Shown: positions 8,447 to 17,044 of the stretch, piece after piece
How positions within the stretch are numbered: the stretch's first letter is position 1
Layout: each line of letters begins with the position of its first letter
From: Desulfobulbaceae bacterium
GTDB taxonomy: Bacteria; Bacteroidota; Ignavibacteria; Kapaibacteriales; UBA2268
Assembly: GCA_018335795.1 (NCBI GenBank)
Contig: JAGXRP010000035.1
Span: 17,931 to 81,930 of the forward strand
DNA: 64,000 bases
Reading direction: 5' to 3'
The notes under the pieces: generated by a model
The model's input: the letters and a program-made list of their open reading frames with translations, nothing else
Database searches by the model: none
Told to the model about the DNA's origin: nothing
Program-made: the position numbers and the translations under genes

Positions 8447-8866
8447 ATGAAAGTTAACAAAATAGTAGAATTGAAAACGCAGTACAGTTTTGAAGCGCCT
8501 GTTTTTGATGCACATGGCAAAGCAGGCACTTCACAATCTGCCGAATTGAAAAACAAGCTGGATTTGAACAGCTATTTGGCACCTTTCCCCGGGGAGACTT
8601 ATTTAGTCAAGGTTTCCGGCGAGAGTATGATAAATGAAGGAATTTATGATGGCGATATTCTCGTTGTGAATAAAAGGGACCGACCTGTGGACGGAAAGGT
8701 GGTCATAGCCTCATTAAACGGTGAAATGGCTGTTAAAACCTACCGCGACATAGGCGGTGTAATTTACCTTTTCTCAGCGAACGATAAATTTTTACCGATT
8801 GAAATTAAACCATTTTGGGAATTTGAGATTCAGGGAGTCGTCAAGCACGTGATTCATGCTGTCTAA
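8447..8866 (+). CDS. umuD: UmuD-like S24 self-cleaving protein
   Basis: 139 residues, the same size as E. coli UmuD. VSGESMINEGIYDGD has Ser60 and EMAVKTYR has Lys97, the numbering of the E. coli dyad. A possible self-cleavage site is Ala26-Gly27 (HGKAGTSQ). In the known system RecA filaments trigger cleavage and the product activates an error-prone polymerase; here no polymerase gene adjoins, so partner and role are inferred. Its paralogue immediately upstream has lost Ser, raising the possibility of an active/inactive heterodimer. The stop shares four bases (CTAA) with the convergent mtaB stop. A LexA-like regulator without a DNA-binding domain is the alternative description. Confidence 0.85.
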   Translation: MKVNKIVELKTQYSFEAPVFDAHGKAGTSQSAELKNKLDLNSYLAPFPGETYLVKVSGESMINEGIYDGDILVVNKRDRPVDGKVVIASLNGEMAVKTYRDIGGVIYLFSANDKFLPIEIKPFWEFEIQGVVKHVIHAV

Positions 8867-10158
8867 TCGTTGATTACACTTCCGAATGCGTAGTCTCCGT
8901 GGACTGATTCGACCATAACTTTGACAAAACTTTTTGCTAAGTTTTCGTCACCTTCAAATTTGACTCGGACGTAGTTTTCCGACCAACTTTTCCATGTTCT
9001 CGTGCTTTTATCGTAGGATTCGGGGATTACTGTCGCAATTTTCCCGACTCTGCTTGCATAAAATGAGCGCTGCTTGGCTTGTGATAGATCACGGAGTAGA
9101 TTAGTGCGTTCTTTTCGGATATGAACAGGAACGACTCCGTCGAAACTTGCAGCCGGAGTATTATCACGCTCGGAATAGGTAAAAACGTGAAAATAGCTCG
9201 CAGGAAGCTCGTCCAACAAATCATAAGTTTCGCGGAAATGCTCATCTGTTTCGCCCGGGAAGCCCACTATGACATCAATTCCGAGTCCGCAATTTGGGAT
9301 ATTTTCTTTGATTTTGTAAATCAAATCTTTGTAAAACGATGCTTTGTAGCGACGCTTCATTTTTTTCAGAATCTCCGACGAACCGCTTTGCAATGGAATA
9401 TGAAAATGTGGACAAAATACGTCAGAAGCCGCAACAGCACGTAAAATTCTGTCATTGAGCAAATTCGGCTCAATTGACGAAATCCTAATTCTCAAATCCG
9501 GCTTCATCGAATCCATCAATTCCACTACGTCCGCAAATGTTTTGCCGTCCGGAGTGCTGTAATCCCCAAGATTTATCCCCGAAATCACAACTTCCTTATA
9601 GCCGGATGCCACAATTTTATTAATTTGCTCAGGTATCAGAGCGAATGGAATACTTCTCGAACTACCGCGCGCATAGGGAATCGTGCAGAAAGTGCAAAAA
9701 TAATCGCATCCGTCCTGAAGCTTCAAAAATGCACGAGTTCGTAGCTCATTATCGGTTGTGAGTGCGACGTCGAAGGGCAAATCCTCGATACACGAAACGT
9801 TTACCTGAGTTTGCTCTTTGCCCATTAGTTGATGCACGAGCGAGGGCACGCGGAATTTCTCCCGTTGACCGAAAACTGCATCCACACCTTCGATTTGCGA
9901 TACCTCTTCGGGCTTGAGTTGAGCATAGCATCCCATTACGCCCAAAAAAGCGTCCGGGGATTGTCGCTTGGCACGACGGATTATTTTTCGTGCTTCGACA
10001 TCGGCATTATTAGTCACCGAACAGGTGTTTATCAAGATTATATCGGCAGTGGTGCCAAATTCGGTTAAGGAATAGCCCAACTGCTCAAACTTATCTTTGA
10101 TAGCCGCTGTTTCGGCATAATTGACTTTGCAACCTAATGTATGTAACGCTACTTTCAT
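8863..10158 (-). CDS. mtaB: tRNA t6A37 methylthiotransferase MtaB
   Basis: 431 residues. It adds a methylthio group to t6A37 of tRNAs reading ANN codons, using two 4Fe-4S clusters and SAM. The N-terminal cluster ligands are Cys10 (TLGCKVNYAE), Cys46 (INTCSVTN) and Cys77 (VMGCYAQL). The radical-SAM motif is CDYFCTFC (Cys151, 155, 158). A TRAM-like C-terminal segment follows from about residue 370. TLGCKVN separates MtaB from MiaB and RimO. It is a single gene, convergent with umuD, with overlapping stops. It depends on Fe-S clusters of the kind the SUF operon at 44-52 kb builds. Confidence 0.93.
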   Translation of the reverse strand: MKVALHTLGCKVNYAETAAIKDKFEQLGYSLTEFGTTADIILINTCSVTNNADVEARKIIRRAKRQSPDAFLGVMGCYAQLKPEEVSQIEGVDAVFGQREKFRVPSLVHQLMGKEQTQVNVSCIEDLPFDVALTTDNELRTRAFLKLQDGCDYFCTFCTIPYARGSSRSIPFALIPEQINKIVASGYKEVVISGINLGDYSTPDGKTFADVVELMDSMKPDLRIRISSIEPNLLNDRILRAVAASDVFCPHFHIPLQSGSSEILKKMKRRYKASFYKDLIYKIKENIPNCGLGIDVIVGFPGETDEHFRETYDLLDELPASYFHVFTYSERDNTPAASFDGVVPVHIRKERTNLLRDLSQAKQRSFYASRVGKIATVIPESYDKSTRTWKSWSENYVRVKFEGDENLAKSFVKVMVESVHGDYAFGSVIND

Positions 10159-10218
10159 TCAACTCATACTTATTCAATACAATTAAATGAAAACGTTTAA
10201 CTTATGATTTTATTCCTT

Positions 10219-12519
10219 TTATCTCTGCACCATCACCTTAATTGTTTTGGCTTCGGTGCCGTGCTTGATTCGCATCAGATAGATGCCGGGCTCGACGCCG
10301 GAGCAATTCCAAATCACGTTTCCGCTGTAACTTGTGTGAGGCTCGATACGAATGCTCGATTCATCAGAAACTTTGTTGCCCAACACATCATAAACAGCAA
10401 TGTCATAATTTTCTACATCGAAGCTCATATCCCAATAAACTAAAGTCCTGACTTCATGCGATGCCGGCATTGGGTAAGCCGGATAGCTATATAAATAGTT
10501 CATGTCCTCGGTTTGGTAATCTTCAACTGAGGCTGGGTTACTATTCAATTTTAAATTGTATAGCCCCATTGTTCGCTTTTCATCCATATAATATGCTATG
10601 AAAGTGCTGTCAAACTTTTGGAATTTCTTGAGTATTCTTCCGCCTTTAGGTAACAAGTAGTGATTCCATTTTGAGCGGTCAAAAATATCATCAGTGTAAA
10701 ACAATGTATCTTCGATAGCTATATAATACACATTATCGTTAAAATCTATTGCGTTGCAATTTTCGTCGTAATTGGGACTTACTTTGTACTGATAGAAAGT
10801 CTCCACGCTCATATTTGTCGTATTAAATATGTCAAAAGTTACTATTGAATCATTTTTGTCATAGTTTACAAAACAAACAAGTTTTCCTGCTTGAGTATCT
10901 AAGTCTTTGTATTGAATAAATGTATTGTTTACGCTATATTTTTTAATTGCATCGAATGATTTACCGGAGTTCAATGTTTGCTTAATTTCATAATGATTAT
11001 CGAGAGAATTATAACAGAAAAAAGTATAATTTGTGGTGTCAACATAATAGACATAATTAATTACATAATTTGAGTCAAATAATGTATAATAGCCATTAAA
11101 ATTTTTATCCATTACACGCAAACCAATGTAAGCTTTATTTTGCCAAATTGAGTAAGCAGTTGAAATAAAATAATTATCTTTAATTTGTAGATTCGCAAAA
11201 TTTTGAGTTGTACCATACTTTAAGTAAGGATGCTCTTTACTATCTACAAATATGCCACTTTTTCCATAATCAGGTGATATATATAGCCCTTGTGTGCCAT
11301 CATCCTCATTATTTCGAGTAAATAAGTAAAGCAAATCTTCTTCAGGGTTATAGTATTTAAATACAAATCTATTATATTTACCAGACCTGCTAAAATCATA
11401 TGTTGGTTGAAAAGTTATACCATTATCAGTTGTTTTATAAATATGCCCATAAAAGCTATTATTTGTTAATTGAATAAAATATAAATATGTGGAATCATTC
11501 ACTCGTTCCGGCAATGAACTTGCATAAAAAAATGAATGAAATTTGCATAATGTATCGTTCATCTCCTTTGAAATAATTAATTTATTGTTTCCAACAGCTA
11601 TTAATCTCTCCTTATGTATTATAAAATCATTTGGTTTAAATGAATATATAGTCTCACGAATCAAAGGGACACTTGTTATTAATTCTAAAGAATCAGGGTT
11701 AATAACCTTATGTAGCCGAAATGGACCGGCATATTTTCCGAATGTTGGATTGTCAGAATAAACTAAATTGTACCATTTACTATCCAAATATTTAAAATAA
11801 CCGTAATATTTTGAAGAATAAACACGTTCAATACTCGCGAAGTCGCTTGTTGTATAGCCTGTATTCCCAATACGTGCATAAAATTTATTATCAATGATAT
11901 CAACTTCATAAGTTGAAGTTATATTCGTACCAAATAGTTCAGAGAATGAAATTATATCTTGATTTTGCAAATCTTTATCAAATCTGATAAATCTCGATGA
12001 ATCAATTGCAACTATTAATTGTTCATTATAATATGCAAGAGATTTTCTATATTCAAATTTGAAATGACTAAATAAAGTAGGAGAGAGAATATCAAATTCA
12101 TTCTTAATCTTAATATCATTACCAATTGTCATGACCTTTTCTGGAGTTCTAATAAAATAACCATGTGGATATTGAATTACAGCTAAAATATTTGTTTGTA
12201 TATCTCCAACAATTTCCCAGCTTAAAAATTTGTCTATTGATTTGGCAAATTGCCCTACACTATTTAGAGCAATTACCTCTTCGTCATTCCAAAATATTTT
12301 CAGAATTTGATGACTTTCAAATACACTTATTTGCTCCCAAATATTACCATTATCATAACTGATGAGCATTGACCCATGGTCACCCCATGCGATTACTGTG
12401 TCGCCTTTAGCTTCGATTCCGATGAAATTTATATTCAAAGGGCTTAATTCCACCTGACTTTTAGATTCGTTTTGAAATTGAATCAATAAAACAATGTATA
12501 TTATTAATAACTTTTTCAT
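10219..12519 (-). CDS. Secreted protein with T9SS type A sorting domain
   Basis: About 766 residues. The preferred start is the ATG at 12519 (MKKLLIIYIVLLIQF signal peptide), with AAGGAC nine bases upstream; an in-frame TTG five codons earlier is less likely. The body has repeated short strands with SYDNGNIWEQ and TTDNGITFQP, resembling sortilin/BNR-type propeller blades. The last ~80 residues (YSYPAYPMPASHEVRT, YDIAVYDVLGNKV, VEPGIYLMRIKHG) are a T9SS type A sorting domain, which directs export across the outer membrane. The function of the body is unknown. It follows a Cys-rich secreted protein gene on the same strand, an arrangement repeated at 52.7-55.5 kb. Confidence 0.85.
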   Translation of the reverse strand: MKKLLIIYIVLLIQFQNESKSQVELSPLNINFIGIEAKGDTVIAWGDHGSMLISYDNGNIWEQISVFESHQILKIFWNDEEVIALNSVGQFAKSIDKFLSWEIVGDIQTNILAVIQYPHGYFIRTPEKVMTIGNDIKIKNEFDILSPTLFSHFKFEYRKSLAYYNEQLIVAIDSSRFIRFDKDLQNQDIISFSELFGTNITSTYEVDIIDNKFYARIGNTGYTTSDFASIERVYSSKYYGYFKYLDSKWYNLVYSDNPTFGKYAGPFRLHKVINPDSLELITSVPLIRETIYSFKPNDFIIHKERLIAVGNNKLIISKEMNDTLCKFHSFFYASSLPERVNDSTYLYFIQLTNNSFYGHIYKTTDNGITFQPTYDFSRSGKYNRFVFKYYNPEEDLLYLFTRNNEDDGTQGLYISPDYGKSGIFVDSKEHPYLKYGTTQNFANLQIKDNYFISTAYSIWQNKAYIGLRVMDKNFNGYYTLFDSNYVINYVYYVDTTNYTFFCYNSLDNHYEIKQTLNSGKSFDAIKKYSVNNTFIQYKDLDTQAGKLVCFVNYDKNDSIVTFDIFNTTNMSVETFYQYKVSPNYDENCNAIDFNDNVYYIAIEDTLFYTDDIFDRSKWNHYLLPKGGRILKKFQKFDSTFIAYYMDEKRTMGLYNLKLNSNPASVEDYQTEDMNYLYSYPAYPMPASHEVRTLVYWDMSFDVENYDIAVYDVLGNKVSDESSIRIEPHTSYSGNVIWNCSGVEPGIYLMRIKHGTEAKTIKVMVQR

Positions 12520-12611
12520 AAAAATGTCCTTCAAAATAAATTCTGTATATATTACTTAAACACATGAAAATACGATTTGTTGCATTATGAACAAAAAATA
12601 ATAAAACTACC

Positions 12612-12629
12612 GGCGAGTAAAAACTCGCC
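12612..12629 (-). terminator. Hairpin after the Cys-rich protein gene
   Basis: GGCGAGT and ACTCGCC form a perfect 7-bp stem around an AAAA loop. On the minus strand it is followed by GGTAGTTTTATTATTTTT, a broken T-rich tail, so it is a plausible terminator or attenuator between the Cys-rich protein gene and the T9SS-sorted protein gene. Confidence 0.55.
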
Positions 12630-12648
12630 AGCAGTCTCTTACAAATTA

Positions 12649-13317
12649 CTATTCACTTGGGTTACATAGAGTAGAATTAGGTATTGTAAAACATTCAGTT
12701 TCTTCAAATTCATTTTCGGGGTCTTTTACAGGTCCAGTTGGGCATTTACCAACAGAACCACTATATGATTGAAGAATTTTAATCGCTTGAGGTGGATTTG
12801 CGGTAGCATCCCAACAGTATCTCCATACTTCATCGCAAGTATTATCATTTTCAGGACATACCTTAAACCATATATTGCCCATAAATTTTTGCTTTACCCA
12901 ACATAGGTTCTTAATAACTGTATATTCAATAATATTTTGTTGATTCTCGCAAGGAGCTATTTCGTTATTAACACATATAAATGTCTTAATGAATGAATAC
13001 GAAGTAACAATTTTGTCAATTTCATTCGCTATATAAGTATCATCTGCACCATACGGGCATTCTGGATCCTTTTTTGTAAATGCAAGCACTTGTATTGCTC
13101 CAAAAGGGTGGATATAAGCACACATAAAGCAAATTTCAACTTCGTATTCGCAACCATTTACCCAAATATTATCAACAATTATTGACGAAAATGGTGATTC
13201 GCATTCTTTGCCAGGTTTGGCAGTTGTATTATTTGTGAAAGAAATCACAAGAAAAGGCAAAATAAATACTGTTAAAAGTATTATTCTTGATAAGTTATTC
13301 AAAGTTCTTATCATCAT
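12649..13317 (-). CDS. Cysteine-rich secreted protein, unknown family
   Basis: About 222 residues. The ATG at 13317 is preferred because GGAG lies six bases before it; an ATG four codons upstream (13329) is also open. A hydrophobic N-terminus (about 10-32) should drive export. The mature part has more than a dozen Cys, suggesting a disulfide-stabilised extracytoplasmic protein. Blocks VNGCEYEVEICFMC and CDEVWRYCWD find counterparts in the protein at 52716-53432 (YMGCTVVVVY and CGKRFTYCFA), so the two look like distant paralogues. No function can be assigned. There is no C-terminal sorting domain of its own; the next gene downstream has one. Confidence 0.65.
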   Translation of the reverse strand: MMIRTLNNLSRIILLTVFILPFLVISFTNNTTAKPGKECESPFSSIIVDNIWVNGCEYEVEICFMCAYIHPFGAIQVLAFTKKDPECPYGADDTYIANEIDKIVTSYSFIKTFICVNNEIAPCENQQNIIEYTVIKNLCWVKQKFMGNIWFKVCPENDNTCDEVWRYCWDATANPPQAIKILQSYSGSVGKCPTGPVKDPENEFEETECFTIPNSTLCNPSE

Positions 13318-13389
13318 TTTAGACTCCATAATTTAAAAAATTGTTTAAATAAAGTGAATTAATTCATTATATCTCAACAAAATTTCGTA

Positions 13390-13439
13390 CTTTTGTATGT
13401 TACTAGTTTGTCAGTAGCTATGCTACTAACATACGAAAA
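13390..13439. repeat. Imperfect long inverted repeat with inner hairpin
   Basis: Outer arms (about 13390-13406 and 13423-13439) share TTTT-GTATGTTA-TAG against CTA-TAACATAC-AAAA with one insertion and one mismatch. Inside, AGTAGC (13413-13418) and GCTACT (13422-13427) form a second alternative stem with a 3-nt loop. The two stems compete for bases, as in a switching RNA or a decayed palindromic element. It lies just upstream of the Cys-rich gene, possibly within its 5' region. Confidence 0.4.
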
Positions 13440-13487
13440 TGCTGAGAAATAGGGATTCTTGCAGAAACTTTAGTTCTGAGTATTGAA

Positions 13488-13531
13488 GAAAAAGCCGAGT
13501 TTAAATCCCCGTGAAATGACTCGGCTTTTTC
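13488..13531 (-). terminator. Strong Rho-independent terminator
   Basis: GAAAAAGCCGAGT (13488-13500) and ACTCGGCTTTTTC (13519-13531) are perfect 13-bp arms with an 18-nt loop. On the minus strand the stem ends in TTTTTC, so it can stop motA read-through or end the candidate small RNA that starts near 13580. The arms are symmetric enough to act on the plus strand too. Confidence 0.75.
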
Positions 13532-13580
13532 GTTTCGCAATTCCAAGCATCTCTGCCTCAATTTAGTGTTATTCATTTTC
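13488..13580 (-). ncRNA. Candidate small RNA
   Basis: A Bacteroidota-like promoter (CTTG, then 20 nt, then TAGATTTGC ending at 13585) would start a transcript near 13580, and the 13-bp terminator would end it about 90 nt later. No known RNA family is recognised. A leaderless ATG at 13576 opens a frame of 52 codons, but it reads through the terminator stem, so a non-coding product is the better guess. Speculative. Confidence 0.25.
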
Positions 13581-13739
13581 TTATGCAAATCTAATAAAAA
13601 ATATAATACTAAGCAAGCAAAAAATAAATTATGAGCGATAATTAATATTTAGGCGACACTTTGTTCATAAATGAATAGAAATTGTGCCTATCTGTGTAGC
13701 TTGTTACTTAACAAATTATAATAAATAGGAATATTTAAC

Positions 13740-14594
13740 TTATTGTTTTTTAATCGTGTTGTCAACGATTGAATTGCCTGAGTCTGTGATTTTGTCAGGC
13801 GGGGGAATGTTATAGATTTTACGTCCTTTGTAAATTTGCTCCTGCTCTTCGAGAGGAAATGCTGAAATCAGTCTGGCACGAATAACCGTAGGAGTCTCGC
13901 CGGATTGAACAGCTTCTACGCCGTCCAACATCATTTGCAGTAAGTTGATTTCATTATCGTGAATCGTCCGAAGCTTGTCACCCATAGGCAACCAGACTAT
14001 GTTTGCCATCAAAATCCCCCACAAAGTAGCTATGAACGCAGTGCCAATGTGGCGAATCAAAATATTCGGGTCCGAGCCGACAGATGCGAAAGAGAGGATG
14101 AGTCCCATCACAGTCCCGATGATGCCCATAGTAGGGGAGTAGCCGCCCAATTTGTTGAAAAATCCGATATTGACCATGTGGCGTTCGGAAATATAATGGA
14201 TTTCGTTGTTGGCTATTCGGTTGAAAGTGTCGGGAGTCGCACCGTCTATACATATTTCGAAGAATTTTTTCAGATACGGATGTTTTGCATTTTTCAATTT
14301 CCCTTCTAATGCCAATATCCCGTCGCGCCGTGCTATTGCTGCATATTGGATGATTTGCTCTAAAATTTCTTTGAAGTCATAAACGGGTGGATTGAAAGCG
14401 ATTTTGAACAATCGGGGCAATCTTTTTATCATCGCAAAATCATGCCCGGCAATGCCTGCGGCTAAGGTCCCGACGATGACTATGGTCATACCCGGAATCA
14501 AGAACAGCATATCAGGGGTGCCACCTTCGAAGAAGAATGAACCCAATATCGCTGCTAAACCGAGCAGAATTCCAAATAAAGTGCTACCTTTCAT
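13740..14594 (-). CDS. motA: Flagellar motor stator protein MotA
   Basis: 284 residues with four membrane segments: two near residues 5-50 (LFGILLGLAAILGSFFFEGG and MLFLIPGMTIVIVGTLAA) and two near 145-205 (GGYSPTMGIIGTVMGLI and HIGTAFIATLWGILMANIVW), matching MotA/ExbB topology. MotA with MotB forms the ion-driven stator; the cytoplasmic loop between segments 2 and 3 contacts FliG. Last gene of the flagellar operon, 18 bp after flgL. No motB follows, so the partner must be encoded elsewhere. The linkage to flg genes makes a flagellar rather than ExbB/TolQ role likely. Confidence 0.9.
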   Translation of the reverse strand: MKGSTLFGILLGLAAILGSFFFEGGTPDMLFLIPGMTIVIVGTLAAGIAGHDFAMIKRLPRLFKIAFNPPVYDFKEILEQIIQYAAIARRDGILALEGKLKNAKHPYLKKFFEICIDGATPDTFNRIANNEIHYISERHMVNIGFFNKLGGYSPTMGIIGTVMGLILSFASVGSDPNILIRHIGTAFIATLWGILMANIVWLPMGDKLRTIHDNEINLLQMMLDGVEAVQSGETPTVIRARLISAFPLEEQEQIYKGRKIYNIPPPDKITDSGNSIVDNTIKKQ

Positions 14595-14612
14595 AAAACT
14601 AATGTAATCATT

Positions 14613-15602
14613 CTATCTGAGAAAATCAAATAAAGAATTTCGCATTATCGAACTTCCCACTTGGAGCGAGTATCTCAACGCAATTTCTTCCATTTGCAAA
14701 TTGACTGCGGTACGGGCTACATCAGTGTCTTCTTTGATTGAGCGATATTCTTTCAATCTAATTGTTTCCGAAGTAGTTTGGTCGGCTATTAATTCAAGTC
14801 TGTTGATTTTTGCACCATTCTCGCCATTTGCTTTGTCAATTTTTTCAGTATAGTCTGCTAATTTTTTTTGCAATATATTTAATTTATCAAAATCATCTGT
14901 ATTAATATTATCGAATTCTTGACGTGGAGTGCCATCAGCCTTGAATGCCAAGAGATTATAAAGTTCGAGTATTGAATCGAATAATTCAAAATCTTCGCCA
15001 AAAATATCATCAGCTTTTGTATTAATTATTTCGGTTGTTTTGCCGTCTTTATTAATTATTCTATCTTTGAAATTTCCATGAAAAACGAGTTCCATTCCCG
15101 ACGGGTTTTCAGCTGTTGGCGGTACTTTTTTTAATTCAAATGGTACTTTATTATTTTCGGGAGCATCAGCCATTGATTCAGGTGTAGTCTTAGTCCCCGA
15201 AAATAAATATTTCCCGTTGAAATCAACATTGCTTTGCTTCAGAATGTCTTCCATGATACCTTTTATAAAGACCGAGAGCGAATGTGCATTACCGGAATTA
15301 CCTATTTGAGTGGCATCAATTGCTAATTCTCTGATTTTGCGGACATTATCGGAAATAAATTCTAAGCTTTCCTCGACAGCCCGTAATTCACTTAGAGAAT
15401 CTTGAATAATATTATAATAATTATCATTTTGGGCAATTTTTGAGGAAAACATTTTTGCATCTACAAAATTAGACGGATTATCCGATAGCGACGTAATATC
15501 TTTTCCTGTGGAAAGTCTGATTTCTTCTTTGAATTTTCGGTTCTGAATTTCATCCAAATTTCGTTGATAAGGAATGAATGTTGATTTATGTGTAACGCGC
15601 AT
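14613..15602 (-). CDS. flgL: Flagellar hook-associated protein 3, FlgL
   Basis: 329 residues. It forms the second junction ring between hook and filament. The N-terminus MRVTHKSTFIPYQRNLDEIQ and LSTGKDITSLSDNPSN match the flagellin/FlgL D0-D1 helices; FNGKYLFSGTKT is the usual FlgL turn; the C-terminal D0 helix ends SSIMRNSLFDFLR. Length is normal. It lies 2 bp after flgK, as in most bacteria, so assembly partners are co-translated. Confidence 0.93.
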   Translation of the reverse strand: MRVTHKSTFIPYQRNLDEIQNRKFKEEIRLSTGKDITSLSDNPSNFVDAKMFSSKIAQNDNYYNIIQDSLSELRAVEESLEFISDNVRKIRELAIDATQIGNSGNAHSLSVFIKGIMEDILKQSNVDFNGKYLFSGTKTTPESMADAPENNKVPFELKKVPPTAENPSGMELVFHGNFKDRIINKDGKTTEIINTKADDIFGEDFELFDSILELYNLLAFKADGTPRQEFDNINTDDFDKLNILQKKLADYTEKIDKANGENGAKINRLELIADQTTSETIRLKEYRSIKEDTDVARTAVNLQMEEIALRYSLQVGSSIMRNSLFDFLR

Positions 15603-15604
15603 TT

Positions 15605-17044
15605 TTATCTCCCTAAATTAACTATAGTTGCAAGCAATTCATTCGTAACAGAAACTATACGAGAAGACGCTTCGAATGCTTTTTGATATTTTATCAAACT
15701 GATTGCCTCTTCGTCAAGGTTAACTCCCATAATAGATTCGCGTTGCGAATTTAATTGGTCGTTGATTAATCCCATTGTTTTGTAGCCGTTTTCAGCTTCG
15801 CGAGCTATTAATCCAATTTTACCCAAAAACCCATTGAAATATTCAATAGGATTAGCGTTATTGAAAAAATCCGGAGTTTGCGACAATCGAGCAATTGCTT
15901 GTGCAATAGACGAATTACCGGGTTCACCTGCACTATCGGAAAGCGGAATGTCTCGCGGGTTATTTTTTATATCATCGGAAATTCGAATATTAAATGCGTT
16001 TAATTCCAAATCAGTTGGGTCGAAAAATCGTCGCATAGGTGGGAGACCATCTGCATCATCCAAACCATAGCCGCCCATCATCATATCGTTCACTTTTTGG
16101 GCAAATACCCGGACGAAAGCATGAAAATCCTTAGCTTCCGAAAATTCATTTCCACTATACTTTTCATTCATTTTGACATTGAAAATCTGCAAGTTAGCAT
16201 TGATTTCGCCACCTTGTGTGCTAATGTCAGTTTCGAGATTTTTAGCTTTGTCAAATTTGAACAATCTCACAGTTTGTTCGCCCGTCACATCGTTTACCAC
16301 TATAGTAGCGCGGAGTTCTTTGCTACTTGTGGAAGTGACCAGATCAATCCCATTGATGAATACATTTACAGTCCCGTCGTCATTTTTTCCTACATTTATA
16401 TCAACGTATTTGGATAATTCCTCAAGCAAATTTTCTCTTGTATCAATATATGTAAGAGCTGAATTTGCAGAATCAGTTCCACTTCCGGCTATTTGTTTGT
16501 TAATTTCTGTGATTTGAGTCGCCAAACGGTTGATTTCCGTTACGTTAGAATTAACCTTTGCCAATGCTTCGTTCCGCAAATCCTGCATTCCATATGCAAT
16601 TCTGTTAATTCTGTCGGTCAAAGTCTGAGACTGGGTAGTCAAGTAACTACGTATAGAAATACTCTCGGGTTTGAGAGCCAATTCATCGAAAGTTTTGAAG
16701 AAATTGGTAATCAAATCAGCAACGCCATTGTCGCCGGGTTCAGCCAAAACTGTTTCGACACGTCTGTAAAAACTTGCTTGAGTGCCGTAATTGCTCAACC
16801 GTGCCATAGAGTTCCTAACTTCACGGTCGTAATATGATTCGCGGAAGGATTGTAATTTGTCATATAAAACACCGGTACCGAGATAGTTACCGTTGATTTT
16901 TAGCGGGTTTGTTTCCTTCAAAATTGCGGCACGACGCGAGTAGCCCGGAGTGTTGACATTAGCAATATTATTACTGGTTACGTCAAGCCCCAAGCGCTGG
17001 GCTAATAAAGCCCTTTTGCCAATTTCGAGGGAAGAAAAACTCAT
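15605..17044 (-). CDS. flgK: Flagellar hook-associated protein 1, FlgK
   Basis: 479 residues, the junction protein directly on the hook. The N-terminal rod-type motif NNIANVNTPGYSRR and the C-terminal LIKYQKAFEASSRIVSVTNE are conserved FlgK signatures that pair into the D0 helical bundle. The central domain (about 200-330) is variable as expected. The start overlaps the stop of the preceding four-helix protein gene by one base (TAATG), indicating tight coupling. Confidence 0.95.
   Translation of the reverse strand: MSFSSLEIGKRALLAQRLGLDVTSNNIANVNTPGYSRRAAILKETNPLKINGNYLGTGVLYDKLQSFRESYYDREVRNSMARLSNYGTQASFYRRVETVLAEPGDNGVADLITNFFKTFDELALKPESISIRSYLTTQSQTLTDRINRIAYGMQDLRNEALAKVNSNVTEINRLATQITEINKQIAGSGTDSANSALTYIDTRENLLEELSKYVDINVGKNDDGTVNVFINGIDLVTSTSSKELRATIVVNDVTGEQTVRLFKFDKAKNLETDISTQGGEINANLQIFNVKMNEKYSGNEFSEAKDFHAFVRVFAQKVNDMMMGGYGLDDADGLPPMRRFFDPTDLELNAFNIRISDDIKNNPRDIPLSDSAGEPGNSSIAQAIARLSQTPDFFNNANPIEYFNGFLGKIGLIAREAENGYKTMGLINDQLNSQRESIMGVNLDEEAISLIKYQKAFEASSRIVSVTNELLATIVNLGR

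Larger units (their letters stand above)
13330..13739. other. 410-bp gap between motA and the Cys-rich gene: hairpins, possible small RNA
   Basis: No convincing protein gene. From right to left on the minus strand it holds a ~140-bp AT-rich stretch after the motA stop, a Bacteroidota-type -7 box TAGATTTGC (13593-13585), a perfect 13-bp terminator hairpin (13488-13531), and an imperfect long hairpin (13390-13439). A 52-codon frame (13576 to 13418) runs through the terminator and looks accidental. Confidence 0.6.

Noticed and set aside
13418..13576. 52-codon gene in the motA downstream gap
   Set aside because: It runs through both arms of a perfect terminator hairpin and has no homology features; kept only as part of the small-RNA hypothesis.
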